From Conexivisphaerales archaeon (GTDB lineage: Archaea > Thermoproteota > Nitrososphaeria > Conexivisphaerales > DTJL01), in contig JAVYTR010000003.1 in assembly GCA_038728585.1 (NCBI GenBank), forward strand, positions 62,001 through 126,000: a stretch of 64,000 nt of DNA, read 5' to 3'. The notes under the pieces were generated by a model. That model did not search any database. It was given only the letters and a program-made list of their open reading frames with translations, and was not told the DNA's origin. Positions 16,306 through 24,658 of the stretch are shown here, piece after piece (the first letter of the stretch is position 1; every line of letters starts with the position of its first letter). The position numbers were made by a program, and so were the translations under genes.

Positions 16306-17733
16306 TTAACCTGCTGGCAACTGGCTCTGCAATCCCCTGAACTCCTTACCCCTCATCGCAGAGAGAACCAGGCCTGCTGCAAGTATACCAGCTGCAACAA
16401 GCAAAGAAGTACGAATGCCCTGCATAAAAGATGCCGTGAGACCTCCAAGCACATCAGATGTGCCAAGAAACACCTGAAATGCGATATATCTTGGCACGGA
16501 CAAACTCGAGACGCTTATCGTCAGCGCATAGCTGATAAGTGTTCCAACGTTTCCGAGAGTCCTTGCCAGGCCTGATATCGAGCCATAGTGTGTAGATGGT
16601 GCGTTGGCCATGATAGCGCTGTTGTTGGCAGGGTAAAACATGGCCCCACCTGTTCCTGATATCAACGAAGCCAGAATCACAACCCAGAGGGGACTGCTGA
16701 CAGAGATAAAGACATAGACCATGACGCTCGTCAGCATAAGGAGCATACCAGAAGTTGCGAGCAGTCTTGAGCCCAGTTTGTCTGAAAGCCTGCCTGTGAA
16801 CGGAGCTATGAAACTTGACAAAACATATCCAGGCACAAGCAAGAGAGATGTATGTAAGGGGTCGATTCCCCTTATCCCCTGCAAATACATCGTGACCATA
16901 AACATAACGGAAAGGTAGCCTACACTCTGAAGGAAAGATGAGAACAGGGCGTAGGCAAGTATCCTGCTCCTGAAGGCGGAGATATCTACCATTGCATAGT
17001 CATGCTTTGATTCTACAAATATGAAAGGAGCAAGCAGGAGAAGTGACGAGAGAAGCAGGGCTGTGCTAGTGACAGATAGGCCAGATGAAGCAATCTCGGA
17101 CGAGCCAATAGTGGCCATGGCAAGTATTCCAGACAGAAGAAAGAGACCTGGCAAGTCCAGCTTAGAGGGAACCTTCAGACTTGGCTTTATCCAGAAATAG
17201 CCGAGCAGTACGGCTGCAATGCCTATAGGTATGTTGATGAAAAAGATGTACCTCCATCCAAGCAGAGTTGTTATCACTCCACCAAGAACTATTCCAGCAG
17301 TTGCACCGGAATTCCAGCCTAGAGTTGTGTAGCCGAAAGCCTTACCCCTTACATTCCTGGGGAAGTTATCCGCTATTATTGCACCGCTGTTGGCGACCAT
17401 CATAGCCCCTCCAAGAGCCTGGACTATTCTGAAGGAAATCAGCTGCGGAACAGACATCGATAACCCGCACAGAGCCGAGCCCAGCGTGAAAACGGCAAAG
17501 CCTAGGTTGTATATCGTCTTTCTGCCGAATATGTCACCAACTCTGCCCAGCTGGGTTGCAAGGATTGCGGTGACAAGAAGATAGCCCAGCAAAGCCCAAA
17601 GGGAAGAAGATAGGTCTGCGTGCAGTTCTTCTGTCATGGTCGGCAGAGCTAGTACAACTACTGTTGTGTCAATGGCTACCATCAGAGTTCCGAGAACGAC
17701 AACAAACAGTGCACCAGAAGGTGAACTACTCAT
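16306..17733 (-). CDS. MFS transporter, DHA2 (EmrB/QacA, 14-TM) family
   Basis: A 475-residue transporter with about 14 hydrophobic segments. TM1 carries the DHA2 pattern VAIDTTVVVLALPTM (motif D1). Motif A is GRVGDIFGRKTIYNLG after TM2, and GLGWNS-type motif C is seen in TTLGWNSGATAGIVLGGVIT. The helix pair with FFINIPIG is usual for this family. Such proteins export drugs, bile acids or metabolites by proton antiport. It stands alone: the gap to the operon upstream is about 215 bp and no regulator lies next to it. Confidence 0.9.
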   Translation of the reverse strand: MSSSPSGALFVVVLGTLMVAIDTTVVVLALPTMTEELHADLSSSLWALLGYLLVTAILATQLGRVGDIFGRKTIYNLGFAVFTLGSALCGLSMSVPQLISFRIVQALGGAMMVANSGAIIADNFPRNVRGKAFGYTTLGWNSGATAGIVLGGVITTLLGWRYIFFINIPIGIAAVLLGYFWIKPSLKVPSKLDLPGLFLLSGILAMATIGSSEIASSGLSVTSTALLLSSLLLLAPFIFVESKHDYAMVDISAFRSRILAYALFSSFLQSVGYLSVMFMVTMYLQGIRGIDPLHTSLLLVPGYVLSSFIAPFTGRLSDKLGSRLLATSGMLLMLTSVMVYVFISVSSPLWVVILASLISGTGGAMFYPANNSAIMANAPSTHYGSISGLARTLGNVGTLISYALTISVSSLSVPRYIAFQVFLGTSDVLGGLTASFMQGIRTSLLVAAGILAAGLVLSAMRGKEFRGLQSQLPAG

Positions 17734-17832
17734 CGGTTTCGAAGTGCAAGGGTAATCGATAGATAAGCTGTGCTGCTATTCCTTTTTTGATTTGTATAAC
17801 CTCACGAAATGCAAAGATAGCTATGACAGTCT

Positions 17833-18513
17833 TCAGCCAGCCACAGCTTCCTGAACCTTGTACAGGAAGACGTTCTCTGGCAGTGCACCCTCGAATTCTA
17901 CAGAGTCGTTGATGACTACCTTGGGAACAGCCATGACGTAGTATTTCTCTGCCAGTTCAGGAAACTCCATCGACTCTATCATCTCGGAGTCTATCATCTT
18001 GGGGTTGGCCATCGACATCTGGTGGGCAGTTCTCACAGCTCTGGGGCAGTAAGGACAGGAAGGGGTTACGAAGACCTGTATGTGCACAGGCTTATCGATA
18101 GTCTTAAGCTTCTGAATCGTTGTCTGGCTCAGGCCAGAAGGGTTACCGTATGAAGCATCCGTAATATCATCGAGCAAAGCTGCGAATTCGTAGCCTGCAG
18201 GAAGTCCATAGAACTTCAGTGCATAGTCCATCTTTTCGTTGGTGACTATTGTCACTGGAAGCCTCTTTACCTTGAACCTTTCCTGATATTCCTTTGCATC
18301 TTCGTGCAGGTTGAGCGACTTCACCTTGTTCCCAGAAAGCTCTGCCAGCTTGTTTGCAAGGTACTCTATTTCTTCGCAGTATGGACAGTTTTCTGGAGTT
18401 TGTGATGATGGTGTTATAGTTATGATTAAAGGCGGGTCCTTGGCTTCTCTTAGCCTCTCCTCAAGTATTGTCTTTATCTCTTCAGCATCTTCGTCAGATA
18501 TCAGCTGCTGCAT
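17833..18513 (-). CDS. pdo: Protein disulfide oxidoreductase (two-thioredoxin-fold, glutaredoxin-like)
   Basis: A 226-residue protein of two thioredoxin folds, each with its own redox site: PENCPYCEEIEYL in the first and TPSCPYCPRAVRTA in the second. Two CPYC motifs and this length are diagnostic of the archaeal PDO, which makes and reshuffles cytosolic disulfides in thermophiles. Each fold keeps the cis-Pro (RLPVTIV and AVPKVVI). The start at 18513 is chosen because GAGGTGA lies 6 nt before that ATG; the longer in-frame extension has no such site. It follows the small gene at 18524 by 10 nt and is probably in one transcript with it. Confidence 0.92.
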   Translation of the reverse strand: MQQLISDEDAEEIKTILEERLREAKDPPLIITITPSSQTPENCPYCEEIEYLANKLAELSGNKVKSLNLHEDAKEYQERFKVKRLPVTIVTNEKMDYALKFYGLPAGYEFAALLDDITDASYGNPSGLSQTTIQKLKTIDKPVHIQVFVTPSCPYCPRAVRTAHQMSMANPKMIDSEMIESMEFPELAEKYYVMAVPKVVINDSVEFEGALPENVFLYKVQEAVAG

Positions 18514-18523
18514 CTTGCTCACC

Positions 18524-18802
18524 TCAGATCTTGCTAAGGCCATAGATAGCCCTGTACTGGGCGACTGTGTGCCTGGTAGGGACGTTCAATTCTTTTAACA
18601 TCCCTTCGATCGTTTCTCTCCTGTCAGCCTCCCAGACGCATATCGCTTCCGGATGTGAGTAAGATAGCATTACTCCCAGCAGAGATACACCCTTGGGAAG
18701 CTGGTTGTTTCTGCTCTTCTCTATCAGCTGGCCAATAGCAGAGTTTACAACATCTGTATCATCTGCATTCCATTCGTGTCTGACCATGTAGGTAAACATC
18801 AT
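18524..18802 (-). CDS. Small uncharacterised protein, 92 aa
   Basis: The reading frame runs further upstream, but the credible start is the MM pair at 18802/18799, since earlier codons overlap the divergent HTH_10 gene. The protein (MMFTYMVRHEWNADDTDVV, then IGQLIEKSRNNQLPKGVSLL, and AICVWEADRRETIEGMLKEL) has the look of a single ferredoxin-like alpha/beta barrel: strand, helix, strand pair with GVSLLGVMLSY and CVWEADR, then a helix. That is similar to stress-responsive dimeric barrel proteins such as DUF3303/DUF4242. Its function is unknown. It is promoter-proximal in a likely operon with pdo. Confidence 0.68.
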   Translation of the reverse strand: MMFTYMVRHEWNADDTDVVNSAIGQLIEKSRNNQLPKGVSLLGVMLSYSHPEAICVWEADRRETIEGMLKELNVPTRHTVAQYRAIYGLSKI

Positions 18803-18866
18803 TGTTTCACCAGTTTGAACTCTTTTTTGGGAAAGGGATAAATCTTCTGCCGTTATTTGCCGGCTC

Positions 18867-19568
18867 ATGTACCAGTTAAGGGTAAGGCTGGAGCATGATA
18901 TGCCCTTCAGCGATTTGTCAAAGAAGATACCTGAAGCGTACATCTCCAGGTGGTGCAACCTGCAGGTAGATGTGCTGGAGATACAGGCTGATAGTATCGA
19001 GAAGGTAGAAGCGTATGTGAAGGACAGCTTAACAAATCTCTCAGCCACACCGATTCACATCGCAAGGTTTGATAATGCGATGGAGGTTGTGGTAAAATGC
19101 AAGTGCGCTATGGAGAACTCGTCGATAGCCATCGCTGAAGCGTCAGGCTGCATACCTGTGATGCCAGTTACTTACAGAGAAGGATACGAATATCTCAAGG
19201 TGGTCTCCTTCGACAGGAAGCATGTTCAAGACTTGATAGACAATCTCATGAACGTCGCCAAGGTCAAGGTTGAAGATATGGGTAGTCTGGCTGGACATTC
19301 TGCAAGAAGCGCGATGACAGTTTCTCTTGACAACATCTTTGGCTCACTCACACTTAAGCAGCTTTCCGCAGTTGTGCAGGCGCTTGAGAGAGGATACTAT
19401 AACCTGCCGAAAAGAAACGTAAGCATAGAGGAGATGGCCAGAACAGCAGGTCTTTCTACCTCGACATTCGAGGAACATCTTCGAAAGGCTGAAACAAAAC
19501 TCATGCTCGCGATGAGGCCTTACGCTAGGATCGCTTATATCTCAAGAAGCAAAGAAGAAGGTATCTAG
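18867..19568 (+). CDS. HTH_10 (Bat-type) transcriptional regulator
   Basis: A 233-residue regulator. The C-terminal 55 residues (GSLTLKQLSAVVQALERGYY, NLPKRNVSIEEMARTAGLST, STFEEHLRKAETKLM) are a textbook HTH_10 domain of the bacterio-opsin-activator family, with LT-x-x-Q and STFxEHLRxAExKL. The N-terminal 170 residues form a sensor region with CKCAMENS and CIPVMPV cysteines that could bind a metal or sense redox state; this is inference. It is divergent from the small protein/pdo pair (64 bp between starts), so it may control them. A TATA-like GGGATAAATC lies about 26 nt before the ATG, which fits a leaderless mRNA. Its 3' end overlaps the NicO-like gene by 4 nt. Confidence 0.88.
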   Translation: MYQLRVRLEHDMPFSDLSKKIPEAYISRWCNLQVDVLEIQADSIEKVEAYVKDSLTNLSATPIHIARFDNAMEVVVKCKCAMENSSIAIAEASGCIPVMPVTYREGYEYLKVVSFDRKHVQDLIDNLMNVAKVKVEDMGSLAGHSARSAMTVSLDNIFGSLTLKQLSAVVQALERGYYNLPKRNVSIEEMARTAGLSTSTFEEHLRKAETKLMLAMRPYARIAYISRSKEEGI

Positions 19569-20512
19569 CCAAGCTCGTGCCTGGCACTGGGCCTGCAGTA
19601 CTGGCCGCTGTCTATCTTTCTGATTGCGTTCAGGCCGGAGACCAAGCTTCCCAAACCAATAACACCTACAGTGCTGAGCACAAGAAAGCTTCCAAGGTCT
19701 ATGACATCCAGATTGGGTATAGAAAGGCCTGTAGAGATTCCTATGTCAGAGATGCCTGGTATGAGCGAAAGAGCTATCCCTACAATGAAGAACAGCATAC
19801 CTCCGTAATAGAGAGTTCTCCCTGCAGTCAACCTGCCAAGATAGCATATATCGTCTCTGCTCAGCTTTCTTGCTGCTAGCAATCCAGCAAAGACTGCGCC
19901 AAAAATCATCTGCATCACCATCGTTCCTAGTCCGAAGAACAACCCAGGAAGAGGTGCATACAGAACCGACTTGACCTGTGGTGCGAGTACAAATGTGAGT
20001 ATTGTGGCGTAGGCCCCAAACCCAAACCCTGCAATAAGGCCATGAACTGTTGCCATTCTGAGAGAAACGTCATGCATCGACTCTTCATGAGGCTGAACTC
20101 TTTCTGCTGATGGTGTATGGTGTTCTCTTCCCCTCAAAAGCACATCAAACGGTAAATGCAGGTATCTGCCATGGAGCACGTAAGAGCCTGCTATTATCAT
20201 CACCAAACCTACCACCGCATCAACGGGCCCTTCCAGGCCATACCTGGAATAGAACGTAGCAAGGCCGAGATAACCCAGGGTTGTAAGGATTGCCCTCTGT
20301 AGAGTGAACCCTGCAGAGAAGAAGAATCCAGAGAGCATTCCCTTCCTGCTGCTGTAGCTGCCGATGGAGTAGCTGAAAGTTATGGGCCAGGTATGCTCAT
20401 CAGGTGTTGCTCCATGAAGCAGACCCAGCATGAACGCTGTCAGGAGTATGCTGTAGAGTGTCAAAGCTCCACCTGGATTGAACAGAGAGGTAATCGCAGT
20501 CATGAATATCAC
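19565..20512 (-). CDS. NicO/RcnA-like divalent metal transporter
   Basis: A 315-residue membrane protein with about eight hydrophobic segments. TM1 holds LLHGATPDEHTWPITFSYSIG, an H-x4-D-x-H variant of the HX4DH nickel/cobalt signature. A His-rich cytosolic loop (REHHTPSAERVQPHEES) and a second helix with TVHGLIAGFGFG are also seen. This fits NicO/RcnA- or UreH-type transporters that move Ni2+, Co2+ or related ions. The start could be GTG 20512 or ATG 20503. A 22-bp palindrome over the TATA box upstream suggests control by a metal-responsive repressor. The mercuric reductase gene lies next upstream on the same strand, with a 126-bp gap that holds this palindrome, so the two are separately controlled. 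Confidence 0.78.
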   Translation of the reverse strand: MIFMTAITSLFNPGGALTLYSILLTAFMLGLLHGATPDEHTWPITFSYSIGSYSSRKGMLSGFFFSAGFTLQRAILTTLGYLGLATFYSRYGLEGPVDAVVGLVMIIAGSYVLHGRYLHLPFDVLLRGREHHTPSAERVQPHEESMHDVSLRMATVHGLIAGFGFGAYATILTFVLAPQVKSVLYAPLPGLFFGLGTMVMQMIFGAVFAGLLAARKLSRDDICYLGRLTAGRTLYYGGMLFFIVGIALSLIPGISDIGISTGLSIPNLDVIDLGSFLVLSTVGVIGLGSLVSGLNAIRKIDSGQYCRPSARHELG

Positions 20513-20547
20513 ATTTACAATCTCTTTGCCGCCTCTGTTATATGATT

Positions 20548-20569
20548 TTTACCGGTATATACCGGTAAA
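20548..20569. promoter_or_regulatory. 22-bp perfect palindromic operator over the NicO-like gene's TATA box
   Basis: Positions 20548-20569 read the same on both strands: arms TTTACCGGTAT and its complement. The centre GTATATAC doubles as the TATA box (20556-20561), about 44 nt before the GTG start of the transporter. A symmetric site covering the TATA box is what a dimeric repressor needs to block TBP. The inferred ligand is a metal, from the gene it serves. Confidence 0.72.
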
Positions 20570-20638
20570 TTAGCTGAGAGGATTAATTTTCAGGTTGGGT
20601 TCTTTCATGAAGAGAGGTAATTGCCTGGTATTGCCAGG

Positions 20639-22066
20639 CTATTCGACACAGCAGCTCATCATATCCACACTTCTGATGAAGGCCTGAGCAGACAATTTGA
20701 TGGCTTCTGCCAGTGTCGGAAAGACGTGGGTCATGTTGACTATATCCTCATAGGTCAATCCGTACTTGACCGCCATAGCTCCTTCGATTATGAATTCGGA
20801 GGCCGAAGGAGAAAGGATGTGCAGGCCCACCACTCTTCCGCTATCTGGGTCAATGATCAGCTTGGCTAATCCATCCTCACCCAGCATTTGAGCTTTTGCC
20901 ACCTTGTCGAGTGTAACTACTCTGCAGGAGCAGCTGCCTGTCAGCCTCATGAATTCCTCCTCGTTGTAGCCCACAGAAGCCAGCTGAGGATTGGTAAATA
21001 CCGCCCAAGGAACATGGCTGTAATCTAACCTGGTTCTATTTCCAAGGATGTTTTCAACAGCAACCACTCCTTCTCTTGCAGCAAGCGTCTCCAGCATCAT
21101 CCTCTTGCTTATGCAATCTCCCGCAGCGTAGATGCTCTTGTTGCTTGTCTGTAAATTCTCGTTTACAACTATGAAGCCTCTTCCATCCGTCTTGACCCCC
21201 GCTCTTTCCAGCATCAGAAGGTCGGTATTAGGTGCTCTTCCGGTCGCCACAAGTATCTCATCGGCTTCAATCTGCTGTCTTCCCTTAGAAGTGACCAACT
21301 CAAGGACCTTCTTTTCGTTCTCCCTTTTTACCCTCGCAACTCTGCTCTTCAGAAAGAAGGACATACCTTCCTCCTCAAGCCTGTTCTTCAGTAGCTGTGA
21401 TATCTCCGGCTCTGATGCAGCAACTATTCTAGGGAGAGCCTCTATCACACTGACATTGCTTCCAAAATGAAGAAAGGCCTGCCCTATTTCAAGTCCTATT
21501 GCTCCCCCTCCGATCACTGCTAGTGATTCAGGAAGTCTATCTACATTCCAGATGCTGTCGCTCGTTAAAAACCCTGCTTCCTTCAGACCATCAATATTCG
21601 GTGCTGATGGTCTCGATCCCGTAGCTATTATGATGTTTTTGGCCCTTAACAGCCTTTTCTGCTGACCATCAGCTGATTCTATCTCCACTTCCTTGCCTGA
21701 CCTGAATACAGCGGTTCCTTTGAAGACTTCCACGTTAGGATAGGAACGTATAACCTTCTCATACTTCTCTCTCCTCATCCTTGTCACAAAATCCCTCAGG
21801 CCCCTCATCACAGCTGAGAAATCCAGAGTTGACTTTGCTGATGAGATGCCTTTGAATCTCTGCAACTTTGGGTAGAAGTATGCATTAGATGCTTCAAGAA
21901 GGTATTTGGAGGGAACACAGCCTACGTTTACGCATGTGCCCCCCAGGTCGCCTTTGCCGACCATGGCGATTAAAGCTTTGCCGCTGGTCATTTCGCTCGC
22001 TTTTATGGCAGCAGAGAATGCAGCCGCCCCTCTTCCAATTATGACGATATCATATCTGCTGTTCAG
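20639..22066 (-). CDS. merA: Mercuric reductase (MerA-like flavoprotein disulfide reductase), non-standard start
   Basis: A 475-residue flavoprotein. Redox-active pair GGTCVNVGCVPSK, NAD site VIGGGAIGLEIGQAF, second FAD contact SIYAAGDCI and the MerA-specific vicinal cysteines at the tail (MMSCCVE) together indicate Hg(II) reduction to Hg(0) rather than lipoamide dehydrogenase. The first ATG, at 21991, would cut off the FAD-binding RYDIVIIGRGAAAFSAAIKA, which is present in frame just upstream. That frame offers no ATG, GTG or TTG; the candidate is CTG 22066, six nucleotides after GGTGA. A GTG at 22076 is one base out of frame, so a start-proximal frameshift is the alternative. There is no NmerA (HMA) domain and no merR neighbour. 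The next gene downstream on the same strand encodes a metal transporter. Confidence 0.85.
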   Translation of the reverse strand: MNSRYDIVIIGRGAAAFSAAIKASEMTSGKALIAMVGKGDLGGTCVNVGCVPSKYLLEASNAYFYPKLQRFKGISSAKSTLDFSAVMRGLRDFVTRMRREKYEKVIRSYPNVEVFKGTAVFRSGKEVEIESADGQQKRLLRAKNIIIATGSRPSAPNIDGLKEAGFLTSDSIWNVDRLPESLAVIGGGAIGLEIGQAFLHFGSNVSVIEALPRIVAASEPEISQLLKNRLEEEGMSFFLKSRVARVKRENEKKVLELVTSKGRQQIEADEILVATGRAPNTDLLMLERAGVKTDGRGFIVVNENLQTSNKSIYAAGDCISKRMMLETLAAREGVVAVENILGNRTRLDYSHVPWAVFTNPQLASVGYNEEEFMRLTGSCSCRVVTLDKVAKAQMLGEDGLAKLIIDPDSGRVVGLHILSPSASEFIIEGAMAVKYGLTYEDIVNMTHVFPTLAEAIKLSAQAFIRSVDMMSCCVE

Positions 22067-22306
22067 TTTCGCTCACCTGCATTTGCATATAGTGAAAGAA
22101 TAATGCAACTCATTGCTGGTGTGATGGCGCAGACACACATCTATTAAGGTGACTGTTTTAATAATTGATGCAGCATAGCCCTATGCATGCATGATTAGAG
22201 GAAAAAATTCGCAAAGGTTTAACAATTAAGGCTAATACTTGCTCTGCTTAAGAAATGCAAACATCAGTGCTTTATCAGAGATTCAACAACCAACAGGCCA
22301 ATCAAC

Positions 22307-23056
22307 CTACCTTCTTTTAGATAGGAATGAATCTATGCCTAGCCTGGCTTCTTCTGAATGTATGAACATTGCTATCTCTCTGAACGAGGAGTTGTAGTCA
22401 AGAAGATACAGCTGTCTCGCTATTATCTCCTTCGTTATCCTTATCAGAATCTCCGGAACTCTCGAGATCTCCTCTGCATATCTGTTGACTGTATCTGTGG
22501 GGTTTCCTGTGTACACCTCGTTTATCATTCCCCATTGCAGTGCCTCATCTGCTCCTACCTTCCTCCCTGTGAGAAGCATATTCAGCAGCCTCTTTCTGCC
22601 TATCACTCCCACACCCAAACTCAGCGAGAGTGCAGGACCAACCCCAACCCTTCCCTGTGAAAGCATAAAGAAAGAACTCGAATCGGCAATAGCTATATCC
22701 GATGCGAACACAAGCTCAACGGCTGCTCCAACCGCTGGTCCATTTACCACTGAGATGACAACCTTAGGACTCTTCAGTATAAGGTCGAAGACAGGCCTAA
22801 CAGAATCAAGGAAGAGGCTAACCGAAGAGTTCATTGCCTTTGCATCTTTTAGGTCGTTCAGGTCTTCACCTGCAGAGAAGTATTTCCCGTCACCCGTAAG
22901 GGCAATGACCCTTACTTCAGGATCGCTGGATGCCTTTGTCAATTCTTCCCTGAGGTTTTTCCACATATCGAGGTTTATTGCGTTCGCCTTTGTCTTTCTG
23001 CTCAGTATGATCCAGTAGACCTTTCCTTCTTTCTTCACAAGTAGATTCTGATACAT
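22307..23056 (-). CDS. Enoyl-CoA hydratase/isomerase family protein
   Basis: A 249-residue crotonase-fold protein. The oxyanion-hole segments are seen: ALTGDGKYFSAGEDLNDLK (CoA-binding and first backbone NH) and VNGPAVGAAVELVFASDIAI (second). At the position of hydratase Glu-144/164 the sequences are AVELVFASD and SQGRVGVGPALSLSLG, so one acidic residue (E in AVE) is kept while the second is replaced, a pattern more common in isomerases than hydratases. The likely role is fatty-acid or amino-acid acyl-CoA turnover, in line with the acetoacetyl-CoA synthetase elsewhere in the window. It stands alone, minus strand. Confidence 0.88.
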   Translation of the reverse strand: MYQNLLVKKEGKVYWIILSRKTKANAINLDMWKNLREELTKASSDPEVRVIALTGDGKYFSAGEDLNDLKDAKAMNSSVSLFLDSVRPVFDLILKSPKVVISVVNGPAVGAAVELVFASDIAIADSSSFFMLSQGRVGVGPALSLSLGVGVIGRKRLLNMLLTGRKVGADEALQWGMINEVYTGNPTDTVNRYAEEISRVPEILIRITKEIIARQLYLLDYNSSFREIAMFIHSEEARLGIDSFLSKRR

Positions 23057-23119
23057 TCTACCAGGTCAAGGGATGCAGGATAGACCTCTTAAGGTTAAAA
23101 CAGGATGCCATACCTTGCA

Positions 23120-23713
23120 CTAATCTGCACCTGCACTGCGAATGGTAGCTACCATCCGCCTTGTGTATGCGTATACCACAACTCCTACGAGTGAGTTCAT
23201 AAGAAGAAGCATCGTTAACCCCAGCAGGGGAAACTGAAGATTCTGATATGGTGATATGTGTATTCCCCGACTTGAGTAGTATTCAGGCGCAAGTATGAAT
23301 ATAACGGAAAGAAGATTGTCAGCAAAGACCCATAGGCCGAGAAGAATACCCTTCGTCCTCCATGTAAGTAATGGAAGACTGGCTCCAAGAAGTATGCCGG
23401 CAATTAAAAACGAAGCTTCGCTAAGTATTCTGAATGGCCAGAGTGACGCTGCAAGTGCAAACGGATAGGGCAGATGCCAGAATACGGAGAGCACAGCTGC
23501 AAGGAGAGTCAGGACCCTTGGTAGCCTGAACATTGCATAGCCAAGGAGCATGCCTGATACAAAGAGCGCATAGTGGGCTAACATGTAGGGTACAGGCTGA
23601 CTGAATTCCAATGCTTCTACGTACGGATTGACAAAAGCAAAGAACAGAATCGCTGCTGCAAGTAGGTATTTTTTTCTTTCTTTGCCTGGTATCTGCATTC
23701 CCAGCTTCCTCAT
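23120..23713 (-). CDS. DUF1404 family membrane protein (copy A)
   Basis: A 197-residue protein with about six membrane helices (KYLLAAAILFFAFVNPYVEAL, YALFVSGMLLGYAMF, LLAAVLSVFWHLPYPFALAA, LIAGILLGASLPLL, and more). The motif YYSSRGIHISPYQNLQFPLLG resembles the SPYQNQ motif of the protein at 38223, and both match archaeal DUF1404 proteins, which often lie near terminal oxidase genes. His residues in AHYALF and WHLPY could bind heme or copper. The start at ATG 23713 overlaps the upstream stop (ATGA), so it is translationally coupled to the next gene. The longer frame upstream runs over that gene and is not used. Confidence 0.75.
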   Translation of the reverse strand: MRKLGMQIPGKERKKYLLAAAILFFAFVNPYVEALEFSQPVPYMLAHYALFVSGMLLGYAMFRLPRVLTLLAAVLSVFWHLPYPFALAASLWPFRILSEASFLIAGILLGASLPLLTWRTKGILLGLWVFADNLLSVIFILAPEYYSSRGIHISPYQNLQFPLLGLTMLLLMNSLVGVVVYAYTRRMVATIRSAGAD

Positions 23714-24504
23714 CTGCAGAGAGGTCTTAATGTTCTCAGGTTTAGAGCAAGTATAACTATTACAAGGAGAGGTAGGCCATAGTAGAGAATATTCTGTATC
23801 AGTATGCCTGTCGGCAGATAGAGAAAAGCAGCAATAGATGGAGAAGCTATTGCAAGGAGTGATGGAATAGAAAGGCAGCATGAAGCTCCTCCTACAACAC
23901 CCACAGCCGGCAATACTAGGCTGCCTCCCACTCTGACCAGAGTTCTCTTCAACCTGAGTAAAAGGTTGACATTCGCAATCACAAGAATGTCTATTATGAT
24001 GGCAGAAAAGATGGCAAATGGACCTAAAGCTACGCCCAGAGCTCTGGGAAACAGGATTGAAACGCTTGGGTTGAGAGTCAGAACGAGAAAGACAGTCGCA
24101 AGGTTATGTGGAGAGAATGCATAATTTCCGGCCACAAAGACTTTGAAAAGAAACCCTTGTCCGGCTATCGGATAGATGTAGATTGTTTCAAGTATAAGCT
24201 CAAGAAAGATGCCATATATTATGAGGTGAATTGCAAGGTAGCCAGCAAAGAGGATCTTCATCGAATTCTTGCGTATACCTTCTCTGAAAAGACTAAAACT
24301 CTCTTTCAGAGGAAGAAGCAATACAAATAACAGGAGATAAAGCCAGAACAGAAGTGAAGATATGGACGCTATCAGGCCTGTTGAGAGGGTCGGGGCTAAG
24401 GAGCCAGTGGCTGAATAGAAGACAATGAAGGCAGAAATTGCTGCAACTGCGCTTATTGCTGCAGGTATGTTAGAACCTCTCTGCAGTTGGACCCTCAACA
24501 TCAT
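23710..24504 (-). CDS. Polytopic membrane protein with an intramembrane Cys pair
   Basis: A 264-residue protein with about seven hydrophobic helices and no recognised family. Near the C-terminus, GGSLVLPAVGVVGGASCCLS precedes IPSLLAIASPSIAAFLYLP. The Gly-rich turn, the adjacent cysteines, the Ser/Pro after them and the LLAIASPSIA helix resemble GFIGYTATCPSCLAP in the protein at 40806. Both proteins are linked to a DUF1404 gene. The paired cysteines within or at the edge of a helix suggest redox or metal (copper) handling at the membrane; that is inference. The gene is co-transcribed with DUF1404 copy A (4-nt overlap). Confidence 0.68.
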   Translation of the reverse strand: MMLRVQLQRGSNIPAAISAVAAISAFIVFYSATGSLAPTLSTGLIASISSLLFWLYLLLFVLLLPLKESFSLFREGIRKNSMKILFAGYLAIHLIIYGIFLELILETIYIYPIAGQGFLFKVFVAGNYAFSPHNLATVFLVLTLNPSVSILFPRALGVALGPFAIFSAIIIDILVIANVNLLLRLKRTLVRVGGSLVLPAVGVVGGASCCLSIPSLLAIASPSIAAFLYLPTGILIQNILYYGLPLLVIVILALNLRTLRPLCR

Positions 24505-24658
24505 TCCACCCTAAGTGTTACCGTCTTTTGTCAAAATCCTGCTTATATCAGATTCTCTAGATTTCGGCTGAAACGTCACATGCTTGACTTGAGTTTTCAC
24601 TGCAGTTAAGTTTAGTACCGTTAATATTTATATATTCTCCTATGCTCCTAGCTTTGAC

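Noticed and set aside
18803-19048. Longer N-terminus of the 92-residue protein running under the HTH_10 gene
   Set aside because: This part is antisense to a clear coding region and has an improbable composition; the MM start at 18802 is better.
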